DNA of 64,000 nt from JAXLWB01 sp046328715 (GTDB lineage Bacteria; Chloroflexota; Anaerolineae; Caldilineales; Caldilineaceae): positions 124,001 through 188,000 of the forward strand of contig JAXLWB010000005.1 of NCBI GenBank assembly GCA_046328715.1, given 5' to 3'. How positions within the stretch are numbered: position 1 is the stretch's first letter; every line of letters starts with the position of its first letter. Shown here one piece after another: positions 32,897 through 41,900 of this stretch. The notes under the pieces are model-generated. The model did not search any database. It worked only from the letters and a program-made list of their open reading frames with translations, and was not told the DNA's origin. Position numbers and translations under genes: made by a program.

Positions 32897-35269
32897 ATGA
32901 ACGTCAATCGCAGCGCTACATTACAGAATTGGCTGCATCGAATTGCTAACGGCGTCCTCGCTGGTGCGATGATTGTGGGTGCCTCACTCGTTTCTTCGAC
33001 ATCGACCACGCAGGCATCCAGCCACCGCGAAGCTCCCTTGATTGCGCAAGATGCTTATGCCGACAACACGGATACGTACGCCTTTATCTCCCCCACCAAC
33101 CCCAACAATATCGTTATGGTTGCCAGTTGGATTCCCGCCGAAGGTCCAGAAAGTGGCCCCAATTACTACCAATGGGGACGCGGGGTTCTCTACGACATCA
33201 ACGTCGACAGCGATGGCGATGCCAAACCCGATTTTGTCTACACCCTTTCCACCCACGACAAAATTGTCAATGGCAACACGTTTCTCTACAACGTCGGCCC
33301 CATCCAGGCAGATGGCACCAATCTAAACGAGCAACAATATTACGATGTCGATGAAGTTACCCCCAATGGCACGACCAAGTTGGTGGATGATGAACTGGTT
33401 TCGCCAGTTAACATTGGGAGCAAGTCGACTCCCAACTACGCCGATTTAAACAAACAGTTCATTGACACTGTAACCAAGAACGGCGATGAGATCAAAATCT
33501 ACGCTGGCCCGACCGACGACGCCTTCTGGGTCGATCTGCAAGTCTTTGATCTGCTCACTCTGCGTGGCCAAAAGGCTCCGGTGGGCTACAGCACGGGGAA
33601 CAATGTTCCGGTTGATTCGCTGGCAGGTCTCAATGTGCACAGCCTGGTGATTGAGATCCCGATTAGCCGCCTCGTGAAGAATGGCGATCCAGTATTGGGA
33701 ATCTGGTCCACCTCGCGACGGCCTTCGATGCGCGTTTTTAAGGGCATTGGTGGCTTGGGCCAGATCGAGGACAGCGGCACACCAGTACAGGTTTCTCGCC
33801 TGGGCATGCCATTGGTCAACGAGGTAGTCATTCCGCTGGCTCTGAAAGATGCTTTCAACAGCCTTGCCCCTGAATTGGATGCCACCCTTTACACGGGTGG
33901 AGACTCCGTAGCCGAGTTGCTACAAAATAGTGTCGAGAACCCCGAGATTGGTCGGTTACTCTGTTCGCTCTATAACGTACCCTTACCGGGAGATGCAAAC
34001 AAGGATTGCAATACCGAACGCACCAGCGGTGGTACACTGGCTGGAGTGCGCTCGGGCCGCGGTGACATTTTCGACATCTTCCTGCGTGGTATGGTGTTGG
34101 CTAGCCCCTTTACCATCAACACCAAAAAAGGCCCTGTGACTCTTCCAGCAGGTTTCCGTGTCAATCGTCCCAACAACCCAGCCTTTGCCGCATTTGATGG
34201 TGTGCTGCCTTCGGAAATGATTCGCATCAACACCAATATCAAGGGCGATCTCTGTTCCCCGACTCCAAGTCGATTGGGTGTACTCGGCGGCGATGCTTGT
34301 GGTTTCCCGAATGGTCGCCGTCTTACGGACGATATTGTCGAGATTGAATTGGCGGCAGTCGCTGGTGCAGCGTACAAGGCATTGGATGGCCGTGACGCTT
34401 CCTTTAGCTTCAATCCTGCCCTGACTAGCATTCTGAACGACAACATTGACCGTAACGATATCCGCTTCCGTGCAAACTTCCCCTACATGGCCCTGGCACA
34501 ATCGGGTCAGGAACATTTGCACACCAATCCGGTTGCTCCCGTTCCGCCCAATGTAGCAACCGTCGCTCGCGTCACCAGCAAGAGTGACGATGCCGAGGAG
34601 AAGCGCAACGGTGAAGTGAGTCGTGGCAGCGAAGATCTCGATCTCGGTGAGGATGGACAACTGGTAGGCATGCGCTTCACTGGCGTTGAGATCCCCAAGA
34701 ATGCCATCATTGTCGGTGCCTATCTGCAATTCACCGCCGAAGAGTCCAACCATGATGCCGCCTATCTCAAGGTGAGCGGCGAAGCGACCGACGATGCCGC
34801 TGCTTTCAAGAGCAACAAACATAACCTCTCCAATCGCAGCATGACCAATGCCCGCATCAACTTCACAGCACCGGTGTGGGATAAAGGGATGCAATATTGG
34901 ACACCCAATGTCGGTTCAATCGTGCAGGAGATTGTCGGCCGCTCGGGCTGGACACCCGGCAATGATCTGGTGCTCTTCGTCACCGGCAACGGCGAACGTG
35001 ATGCCTTGGCCTATGATGAGGCCCCTGGCAAAGCGCCCTTGCTCTATGTTGAATATGTACTCCGTGGCCAAGGCGCGGCAGCTAGCGAAGTTTCCGCAGC
35101 CGATCCGATGAATGACACGACCGACGTTTGGAGTAGTTCAATTCTCGCAGGTGGTGACGTGACCATTGACACAGAAACGGTTCAGGAAGATGCCGTTCCC
35201 GAACCAGACGATGCAGTCGATGGAACCACGCTGTCCAACAAGATTTTCTTGCCATTTACAAGTCGGTAG
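32897..35269 (+). CDS. Secreted DUF4331 protein 2 with C-terminal beta-sandwich and FLPF tail
   Basis: The start at 32897 follows AAGGAGAAAGT. The 790-residue product has a signal peptide (about 1-43) then SSHREAPLIAQDAYADNTD, a DSDGDAKPD loop and a full DUF4331 domain (to about 550). A further domain (about 560-725, with AYLQFTAEES, GEATDDAAAF and VQEIVGRSGWTPGNDL) resembles DNRLRE-type carbohydrate-binding sandwiches. It ends NKIFLPFTSR, a tail shared with the giant protein (KRLFLPLVQR), perhaps a sorting signal. It lies between DUF4331 protein 1 and the TPR gene. Confidence 0.88.
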   Translation: MNVNRSATLQNWLHRIANGVLAGAMIVGASLVSSTSTTQASSHREAPLIAQDAYADNTDTYAFISPTNPNNIVMVASWIPAEGPESGPNYYQWGRGVLYDINVDSDGDAKPDFVYTLSTHDKIVNGNTFLYNVGPIQADGTNLNEQQYYDVDEVTPNGTTKLVDDELVSPVNIGSKSTPNYADLNKQFIDTVTKNGDEIKIYAGPTDDAFWVDLQVFDLLTLRGQKAPVGYSTGNNVPVDSLAGLNVHSLVIEIPISRLVKNGDPVLGIWSTSRRPSMRVFKGIGGLGQIEDSGTPVQVSRLGMPLVNEVVIPLALKDAFNSLAPELDATLYTGGDSVAELLQNSVENPEIGRLLCSLYNVPLPGDANKDCNTERTSGGTLAGVRSGRGDIFDIFLRGMVLASPFTINTKKGPVTLPAGFRVNRPNNPAFAAFDGVLPSEMIRINTNIKGDLCSPTPSRLGVLGGDACGFPNGRRLTDDIVEIELAAVAGAAYKALDGRDASFSFNPALTSILNDNIDRNDIRFRANFPYMALAQSGQEHLHTNPVAPVPPNVATVARVTSKSDDAEEKRNGEVSRGSEDLDLGEDGQLVGMRFTGVEIPKNAIIVGAYLQFTAEESNHDAAYLKVSGEATDDAAAFKSNKHNLSNRSMTNARINFTAPVWDKGMQYWTPNVGSIVQEIVGRSGWTPGNDLVLFVTGNGERDALAYDEAPGKAPLLYVEYVLRGQGAAASEVSAADPMNDTTDVWSSSILAGGDVTIDTETVQEDAVPEPDDAVDGTTLSNKIFLPFTSR

Positions 35270-35277
35270 GTTGATAA

Positions 35278-35324
35278 AATTACGAGTTACGAGTCACGGA
35301 TCTCGTAACTCGTAACTCGTAATT
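35278..35324. repeat. ACGAGTTACGAG heptad palindrome
   Basis: AAATTACGAGTTACGAGTC is followed by CTCGTAACTCGTAACTCG and TAATTT. ACGAGTT and CGTAACT units repeat every seven bases. It lies in the 72-bp gap between DUF4331 protein 2 and the TPR gene. Its structure matches the other heptad palindromes, with a different unit. Confidence 0.7.
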
Positions 35325-35341
35325 TCCCAGAGGTAGCTTTT

Positions 35342-36679
35342 ATGACCATCCACCCTTTCCTTGCCCACCCACAGCAGCGCCGACCACTGCTTATGCTGCT
35401 CGTAGCCTTGATGATTCTGATTGGTGCGATCCTGTTTCGGTTGAATCGCAGCACGCTGGAGAAGGTTACGCAGGTGCCTGCCATGGCAGCGACATCAGTG
35501 GCGATCGCACCTGCCTCGTTGGCTGCCGTTCAGCAGTACGAACTCAAGCTACAGCGCAACCCAGACGACGTAGAGAGCTATGCCGGCTTGGGTCTCAGCC
35601 TGCTGCAACAGGTGCGTGAGACGGGCGATACCACGCTCTATGCTCGTGCGCAAAAGGCGTTGGATGAAGCAATTCGCCGCGATCCGAAGCTGGTCGATGG
35701 CCTGATCGGGCAGGGAATGCTGGCCATGTCTTTGCATAACTTTGCCGCTGGATTGGAGTGGGCCGATAAAGCGTGGACAATTAATCCCTACAAGGCCGAA
35801 ATTCTGGGCATCAAGGTGGATGGCCTGGTGGAACAAGGGCGCTACGAGGAAGCCGTGACTACGTTGCAACAGATGGTCGATCTGCGTCCTGACACTGGTT
35901 CGTATAGTAGAATTTCCTATCTGCGTGAACTGAACGGCGATGTCGAGGGATCCATTGAGGCAATGAGTATGGCTGTCAAGAGCACACCTGTCGGTACAGA
36001 GAGTTGGCTCTGGAGTCTAACCCACCTCGGTCATCTCTACTTCAACAAAGGCGATTTGACCACAGCGGAGAAAATCTACCAGCAAGTGTTGCAGAGTCGA
36101 GGAGACTACACCTATGCGTTGGCTGGAATCGCACGCGTACAAGGAGCTAAGGGTGAAACTGAGCAAGCCATCGCTACCTTAAAACCAGTGGCCGAGCGTT
36201 TGCCCTTGCCCGAATTCTTAACCTTGTTGGGCGATCTCTATCAAGTAGCCGGAGACGGTAAGGCTGCGGCACAACAGTACGATTTGGTCAATGTCATTCA
36301 ACAACTCAACGCTGGCGCTGGTATGAATGTTGACCTGGAAATGGCACTCTTCAATGCCAACCACAGCAATGATCCAGTTGCAACGTTGGCCCAAGCTCGA
36401 TCTGCCTATAAGGTGCGTCCAACTATTTATGGTGCGGATGCCTTAGCCTGGGCACTGTACAAAGCCAATCAACTCGATGAAGCATCACGCTACAGCCAGG
36501 AAGCACTCAAACTCGGCACGCAGGATGCCATGCTCTACTTCCACGCTGGCATGATCGCTGCTGCTCAAGGCGACCACGACCTAGCCAAGAATCAGTTGCA
36601 AAAAGCCCTGCAAATCAATCCCTACTTCTCGCTGTTTGACGGACAGGTCGCCAAACAGACACTTGAAACACTCAAATAA
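35342..36679 (+). CDS. Membrane-anchored TPR protein
   Basis: This 445-residue protein has one N-terminal helix (about 17-35, PLLMLLVALMILIGAILF) and then a series of tetratricopeptide repeats. Visible units include DVESYAGLGLSLLQQ (about 75-89), LVDGLIGQGMLAMSLHNFAA, GDLTTAEKIYQQVLQSRGDY and AMLYFHAGMIAAAQGDHDLA. TPRs bind partner proteins. It closes the NicO-DUF4331-DUF4331-TPR array and may assemble the surface proteins. GAGG lies upstream of the ATG. Confidence 0.85.
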   Translation: MTIHPFLAHPQQRRPLLMLLVALMILIGAILFRLNRSTLEKVTQVPAMAATSVAIAPASLAAVQQYELKLQRNPDDVESYAGLGLSLLQQVRETGDTTLYARAQKALDEAIRRDPKLVDGLIGQGMLAMSLHNFAAGLEWADKAWTINPYKAEILGIKVDGLVEQGRYEEAVTTLQQMVDLRPDTGSYSRISYLRELNGDVEGSIEAMSMAVKSTPVGTESWLWSLTHLGHLYFNKGDLTTAEKIYQQVLQSRGDYTYALAGIARVQGAKGETEQAIATLKPVAERLPLPEFLTLLGDLYQVAGDGKAAAQQYDLVNVIQQLNAGAGMNVDLEMALFNANHSNDPVATLAQARSAYKVRPTIYGADALAWALYKANQLDEASRYSQEALKLGTQDAMLYFHAGMIAAAQGDHDLAKNQLQKALQINPYFSLFDGQVAKQTLETLK

Positions 36680-36706
36680 GTCAAAGCGATTGGAAATTAC
36701 TGATAT

Positions 36707-36827
36707 CTAGTGCATGATTAATAGAGTAATTTTGCAATCTTCCGGGAAGGATCTATATATGAGCAGGTCTGTAGCTACAGCCTTCCCGGAAGACGATTGA
36801 CAAACTGCTTTGTTAAAGTGGCACTAG
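36707..36827. repeat. MITE-like element, copy B
   Basis: CTAGTGC (36707-36713) and GCACTAG (36821-36827) are terminal inverted repeats of a 121-bp element. Inner arms CTTCCGGGAAGG and CCTTCCCGGAAG match copy A at 16245-16365. The outer flanks match copy A in the opposite orientation, while the central ~30 bp match copy A better in the same orientation, so the core seems inverted relative to its flanks. Confidence 0.75.
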
Positions 36828-36846
36828 CTAAATAACTCATTGCCTT

Positions 36847-36901
36847 GAGTGAAACGTGAGGCGTGAATTGTCAGTCGAAACTTCACGCCTCACGCATCAC
36901 A
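36847..36901. repeat. GTGATGCGTGAA-type heptad palindrome, copy 4
   Basis: GAGTGAAACGTGAGGCGTGA (36847-36866) is complementary to TTCACGCCTCACGCATCAC (36882-36900) and steps in 7-nt units. It lies in the repeat-rich gap before the TGA-interrupted gene. Confidence 0.75.
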
Positions 36902-36995
36902 TTTTAGAAAGCCAATTCGAATCAATTATCTAGACCTCAATTAGAGATTGAAAGTCATACAATCTCCCAATCTCCAATCTCTACTCTCTCAGCCT

Positions 36996-37529
36996 ATGAA
37001 CACTCCATCCACACCCATGTCCTCCGCCGAATTTGTCTATAATGCTGATCAATCTGTTGCTTGGGAACAGATGTGGGACAGCTTCTGAGGGCTGGCCAGT
37101 GAGGGCGGTGCGCCCCATCGAGCTTGCCTGTTACAGTCCCAACCTATGGCCGATCCCGAAAGTGCGGGCTATCGTGCGGCGGCCGCAGAAATCATTCGCG
37201 GCATTCGACTGGTCAGCGGACTGGAAGCGCAGCCGGCAACGCAAGGCTGGGTGGCTGTGGAGTGTGGCGATGTCAGCAAAGCCTACTGGCTAAGCCAGCA
37301 GATCCGAGCCGAAAATGTGGATAGTTACTGCGAAGGTACCCGCTTCTTTGTCCCGGTCGGCGAAGATTTCACGCTCAAAAGTGAGATTAAAAACGTGATC
37401 ACCGTCGTTGCTAAGACAACTCACTATTGGAGTGATCACATGGAAGCCTCGCTCAAGCAAGTGGTGGCATGGGAGAGGAGATTCCAGAAGGTAGGTGCGC
37501 TTGTGCGTGGATTTGTAAGTGGTAAGTGA
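36996..37529 (+). CDS. Conserved-looking protein interrupted by one in-frame TGA (possible selenocysteine)
   Basis: From ATG 36996 the frame is open to 37529 except for one TGA at 37086-37088, giving 177 codons. It begins MNTPSTPMSSAEFVYNADQS, continues WEQMWDSF-TGA-GLASEGGAPHRA, then MADPESAGYRAAAAEIIRGI. The same frame runs uninterrupted on both sides, so this is not a frameshift. I recall proteins with Cys at this position (SFCGLA..GGPPHRG), but cannot check. Two readings are possible: a selenoprotein, or a nonsense mutation. A GGGCG-GTG-CGCCC hairpin begins 14 nt after the TGA, with its G-first loop 19 nt away, compatible with a bacterial SECIS. A shorter protein could start at 37146. Function unknown. 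Confidence 0.55.
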
Positions 37530-37560
37530 GTAATTACAGAGTCACGTAATTACCACTTAC
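37515..37560. repeat. GTAAGTG heptad palindrome over the stop codon
   Basis: GTAAGTGGTAAGTGAGTAAT (37515-37534) then TAC pairs with GTAATTACCACTTAC (37546-37560) with one bulge. The stop codon of the TGA-interrupted gene (TGA, 37527-37529) lies inside the left arm. GTAAGTG repeats exactly twice, seven bases apart. Confidence 0.6.
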
Positions 37561-37575
37561 ACACGATGAAATCGT

Positions 37576-38592
37576 TTATTCCTCAAACCCCTGCGGATTC
37601 TTCTGTTGCCAATTCCAACCGTCGCGACAAATATCGTAGAGATCACGTTCGGCATGCCAGGAAAGTTCTTGTTGCGCTTTGCCCGGGTCGGCGTAGGCGG
37701 CGGAGACATCACCGGGGCGACGCGGCACGATTTTGTAAGGGATTTTTTGACCAGTTGCCTGTTCGAAGGCGGCAATCACTTCAAGTACGCTTGATCCACG
37801 CCCGGTTCCCAAATTGTAGGCCACCAGACCCGGATTGCTGGTTAGTTTCTTCACTGCCCGCACATGGGCATCCGCCAAATCAACCACATGAATATAGTCA
37901 CGCACGCCTGTGCCGTCGGGTGTCGGATAGTCGTTGCCAAAGACGCGCAACTCGGCCAGACGACCGATCGCCACCTGGGTAATGTAGGGCATTAAGTTGT
38001 TGGGAATGCCATTCGGATCTTCACCAATCTCGCCGCTGGGATGGGCACCAACTGGATTAAAGTAGCGTAACAGCACAAAGTTCCAGGCTGGATCGCTCTT
38101 GTAAAGATCACGCATGATCTGCTCGGTCATCAACTTGGTCCACCCGTAAGGACTTTCCGCTGCTGCGGTCGGATGTTCCTCGGTAATTGGCACAAACTTT
38201 GGCTCGCCATAGACCGTACACGACGAACTATAGACTAGATTCTTGCAGCCATGAGCGCGCATAATGTCGAGCAGATTGATTGTTCCCGCCACATTATTTT
38301 TGTAATATTCCAAGGGTTTCGCCACCGATTCACCGACTGCTTTGAAGGCCGCAAAGTGAATCACAGCGTTCACTGGCTTGCTGGCAAAGGCCGCCGCTAA
38401 ACCTGCATTGTCGAGCAGATCGGTCTCAAAAAAGTCTAGCTTTTTCCCCGTCAGCTTCTCCACCCGCCGCAACGACTCAAATTTGCTATTGTTAAAATTG
38501 TCGACCACCGTCAATTCGTAACCAGAATCTAGTAATTCGACACAGGTGTGGCTACCAATATAGCCAGCCCCGCCAGTTACCAAAATGCGCAT
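37576..38592 (-). CDS. galE: UDP-glucose 4-epimerase
   Basis: This 338-residue short-chain dehydrogenase-type enzyme interconverts UDP-glucose and UDP-galactose. It shows the NAD motif GGAGYIGSH (7-15), Ser-Ser-Cys-Thr-Val-Tyr-Gly in YSSSCTVYGEPK (121-132), the catalytic Tyr149 and Lys153 of YGWTK, and the RYFNPVGAHPSG substrate segment. Length is exactly that of E. coli GalE. UDP-galactose would serve surface polysaccharides. A sigma70-type promoter lies 50 bp upstream. Confidence 0.95.
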   Translation of the reverse strand: MRILVTGGAGYIGSHTCVELLDSGYELTVVDNFNNSKFESLRRVEKLTGKKLDFFETDLLDNAGLAAAFASKPVNAVIHFAAFKAVGESVAKPLEYYKNNVAGTINLLDIMRAHGCKNLVYSSSCTVYGEPKFVPITEEHPTAAAESPYGWTKLMTEQIMRDLYKSDPAWNFVLLRYFNPVGAHPSGEIGEDPNGIPNNLMPYITQVAIGRLAELRVFGNDYPTPDGTGVRDYIHVVDLADAHVRAVKKLTSNPGLVAYNLGTGRGSSVLEVIAAFEQATGQKIPYKIVPRRPGDVSAAYADPGKAQQELSWHAERDLYDICRDGWNWQQKNPQGFEE

Positions 38593-38642
38593 AAATGTTC
38601 CTCAAATCTCATGCAAAACCACTGGTTAATCAATTGTTTAGT

Positions 38643-38672
38643 AGTATACTGTATTCACTTCTAATCTTTCAA
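38643..38672 (-). promoter_or_regulatory. Probable galE promoter
   Basis: On the minus strand, TTGAAA (38672-38667) and TATACT (38648-38643) are separated by 18 bp. Transcription would begin about 44 nt before the galE start codon. It is the best sigma70-like match in this gap. Confidence 0.45.
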
Positions 38673-38865
38673 CCCTTCTGCAATGCCATCCACGCTTGAC
38701 ACCGTGCCGCGCAGATTGTATCTGGCTCTCGGTAATCTATATATAGTCAGGAACCTCTTACTGCCCTTGGTTGCACGAAAATAGAAACCAGAGGATTGTC
38801 ATCAGCGCGGTTGAGTACACGAGAAGCTAGATACTATGCTGCTGACAAATTCAATCGTCTAGCCA

Positions 38866-38922
38866 TAAAAGCGGCTCGCCACCGCTGGGTTTTCAAATCC
38901 CAGCGGTGGCGAGCCGCTTTTA
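38866..38922 (-). terminator. Intrinsic terminator of the giant surface-protein gene
   Basis: TAAAAGCGGCTCGCCACCGC and the next four bases (38866-38889) pair perfectly with 38899-38922, leaving a 9-nt loop. Read on the minus strand the stem ends in GCCGCTTTTA, a short T-run after a very G+C-rich stem. It lies 65 bp after the giant gene's stop. The symmetric A/T ends make it usable from either side. Confidence 0.75.
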
Positions 38923-38986
38923 CTTTACTGTTTTTCGTTGGACGGTACAGACGTACTGTCCTACTGTCCAACTGATTTCCACTCCA

Positions 38987-41900
38987 CTATCGCTGCACGA
39001 GCGGTAGGAATAATCGCTTCGGAGCGTCTGGTTCGTCGGTTCCTTCATCGGCAGTGGGGGGCAGGATACCGGCACCGACGTTCAGATTGACCTCACCGTA
39101 GCCCAGTGTGATGACGGGTGTTTGGCCGGTTGCGGGATCGACGTCGCTGTTGAAGCCACCGGACTGATCTGGCTGGGTGAACTGGCTGTTTGGCGGTGCC
39201 ACTACCTGCAATACATAGTTCCCCGGCGGCAAGTTGGTGAACTGATAGTTGCCCTGAATGTCCGTGGTTGTGGTCATGATCAGTGTCTGTGCTCCATTTA
39301 CAACTTCGTAGAGTTCAACGACAATACCAGCAACACCCGGCTCATCTTCATCCATCAGGCCATTTGCATCGCGATCAATCCAGATCGTGTTGCCGAGGAC
39401 TGCGGGATGGAAGAGCCCTGCATCCCAAGTAAACTCCGATTCTCCAGCTTGCAACGAAATGATCGACGTCATCAGGCTTCCTGGCAGAATGTCACTGTCC
39501 AGACTATCATCGCTACCCTGGTTGGCTTTGGTAGCGGCATAGTTGCTAGGTAGCACCACTTCGATGGTGAAATCGCCAGCCGACAAGCCGGTAAAGCCAT
39601 AGTGCCCATCGCCATTGGTCTGTGTCGTCGCAATCAGATTGCCCTGACTGTCATGCAACTTCACGGTGATGTTGGCGAGCAAAGGTTCGTTGCTCTCACG
39701 GATGCCGTTGGCGTTCTTATCTTCCCACACCGTGCTGCCAATCGCCCCGAGTAGATACAACCCAGCGTCAATCGTGTCGTTGATTTCACCCCCGTTGACG
39801 GTGATGATTGGTGTCCGGTGTGTGTTCGGGTCGAAGTCGGAATCCAATCCGTCATCACTTGTCAGGTTGGGCAGGCTGACCGCATAGCCTGCGGGCGGCG
39901 TTACCTCAAGAATGTATCTTCCTGGTGCAAGCTGTTCGAAGATGAAGTTGCCAGTGCTGTCAGTTGTTGTGCTGAATCCGGTTGGCGTTCCATCGGCATG
40001 ATAGAGTGTCACCACGACATTAGCTACCCCAATCTCGCCTGCATCCTGGGCACCGTTGCCGTTGACATCACTCCAGACACGATCGCCGATGCTGGCTGCT
40101 GAATAGACGCCCATGTCGAGCGTCAGGTTCTGGCTGCCGCTGGCCAAGGGGCCGGTTGTGCTGCTCTGGCCTGTCAGCGGGTCGACATCCGAGTCGCGGC
40201 TGTCGTCGCCTTGATTTGGTGCCGTAACTTGATAGCCAGCAGGTAAGCTGTCCAAGTGGTAGACGATATAGTACTCGCCGGGTGGCAGCTCATCGAACAG
40301 ATAGAAGCCATCGATGTCGGTGCTCTGGGTGAAGCCAGTGCTCACGCCCAGGCCGTTATTGTCTAGCACATAGAGCTCGACCACGATTCCAGACACACCA
40401 CTTTCACCTGCATCCTGTAATCCATTGCCATTGGCATCGTCCCAGACGCTGTCGCCGACCCGAACGCCCAGGGGTTGATGAATACCCATCGCCAGAGTCG
40501 CATCGCTGCTGCCTGGGGTGAGGAAGGAAGTTGTTCCGGTTTGACCGTTGCTCGGGCTGGCATCGCTGTCGATGGTGTCGTTAGCGCCCATATTGGGTTT
40601 CGTCACCTGATAGGTGGCAGGCAAGGTAGTCAGATCGAACTGCACGTAGTAGCTGCCCGGCAGAAGGTTGGTGAAGCTATAGTGACCGCTGCCGTTGGTC
40701 AACTGCGAGCTAACCAGGTTACCGTTCATGTCCTTGGCTGGCGTGCCATCGGCGTTGAAGATCGATACCTGAACGCTTGTCACGCCCGGCTCGCCCAAAT
40801 CCTGAATGCCATTGCGATCCTGATCGTCCCAGACTAGGCTGCCGACACTCACCGGACCGATCACACCCATATCCAGGTTTGTCACCTGTTGGTTGCTGTT
40901 GATGAAACCAGTCGAGGGTGTTGCGCCGCTATTGGGATCCGCATCCGAATCCTTGCCATCGTCGCTGCCGACATTGGCTGTCGTTGGTTTGTAGCCAGCA
41001 GGCAGTGTTGCCAGATCGAAGACCAACTTGTAGTCACCAGGTAGCAGATTGCTAAAGGTGTAATAGCCATTGGCATCGGTCTGAGTCGTCATTCCTGTTT
41101 GTGCACCCTTGGCGTCCAGTAGTGAAACGCTCACATGGGCCAGCCCAGGCTCACCCGCATCCTGAAGCCCGTTGAAGTTGTTATCCAGCCAGACTCGGTC
41201 GCCAATGGAGATCGGTTTCCAGATACCCATGTCTACGCTCAGGTTAATCTGTGCATTGTCCAGAGAGTAGACTGATGTTGCACCGGTGACCGGATCGACG
41301 TCACTGTCGTTGAGATTGCTCCCCACATTCGGCAAAGTAACTTGGTAGCCAGCGGGCAGGGTCGTCAGATCGAAGACTGCATAATAGTTACCAGGCGCCA
41401 TATTGCTAAACAGATAGCTGCCATCGCTCTTGGTGAAGGTCATCAGCAGATTGCCACTAAGATCCATCGCAGGAGCATTGGTTGCCTTGCTGTAGAGCGT
41501 GACTCGAATGTTGGGAACGCCGCCTTCGCCCGGTTGCTGTTGCCCATCATGGTTATCGTCGTACCAGACTCGGTCGCCAACACCCACTTGAGTATAGACA
41601 CCCAAATCGATCGAGAGATTTACATGTCCGCTGGTCAGCATTCCGGTCGGGTCCGACTTGCCAGAGACAGGATCGACATCGCTGTCGAGCGAGTCATCGT
41701 TGCCCTGGTTGGGTTTTGTTACCGCATAGCCAGCGGGTAGGGTTGCCAAATCGTAGACCAGGTAGTAATCGCCAGGCTGTAACCCGGTGAAGAGATAGTG
41801 ACCATTGCTGTCCGACACCTGCGTGTAGGGTTCGCTTGTATTGAGCGGGTTTGGAATTGGCAAGCCAGTCGCATTGTCATAGAGCGTCACGACAACGCCC

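Larger units (their letters stand above)
36680..36995. other. Intergenic region filled with repeat elements
   Basis: These 316 bp hold no gene. They consist of the MITE-like element (36707-36827), a heptad palindrome (36847-36901) and AATCTCC heptads (36956-36988) just before the next start codon. Confidence 0.65.
38593..38986. other. Intergenic region between galE and the giant gene
   Basis: No gene is seen in these 394 bp. They contain the galE promoter, the 24-bp hairpin at 38866-38922 and an ACTGTCC 8-nt tandem motif with inverted flanks (38937-38980) just after the stop of the giant gene. Confidence 0.6.

Noticed and set aside
33983..34894. 303-codon minus-strand frame opposite DUF4331 protein 2
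   Set aside because: The sense strand has the DUF4331 motifs and a strong ribosome site; the antisense frame is a shadow.
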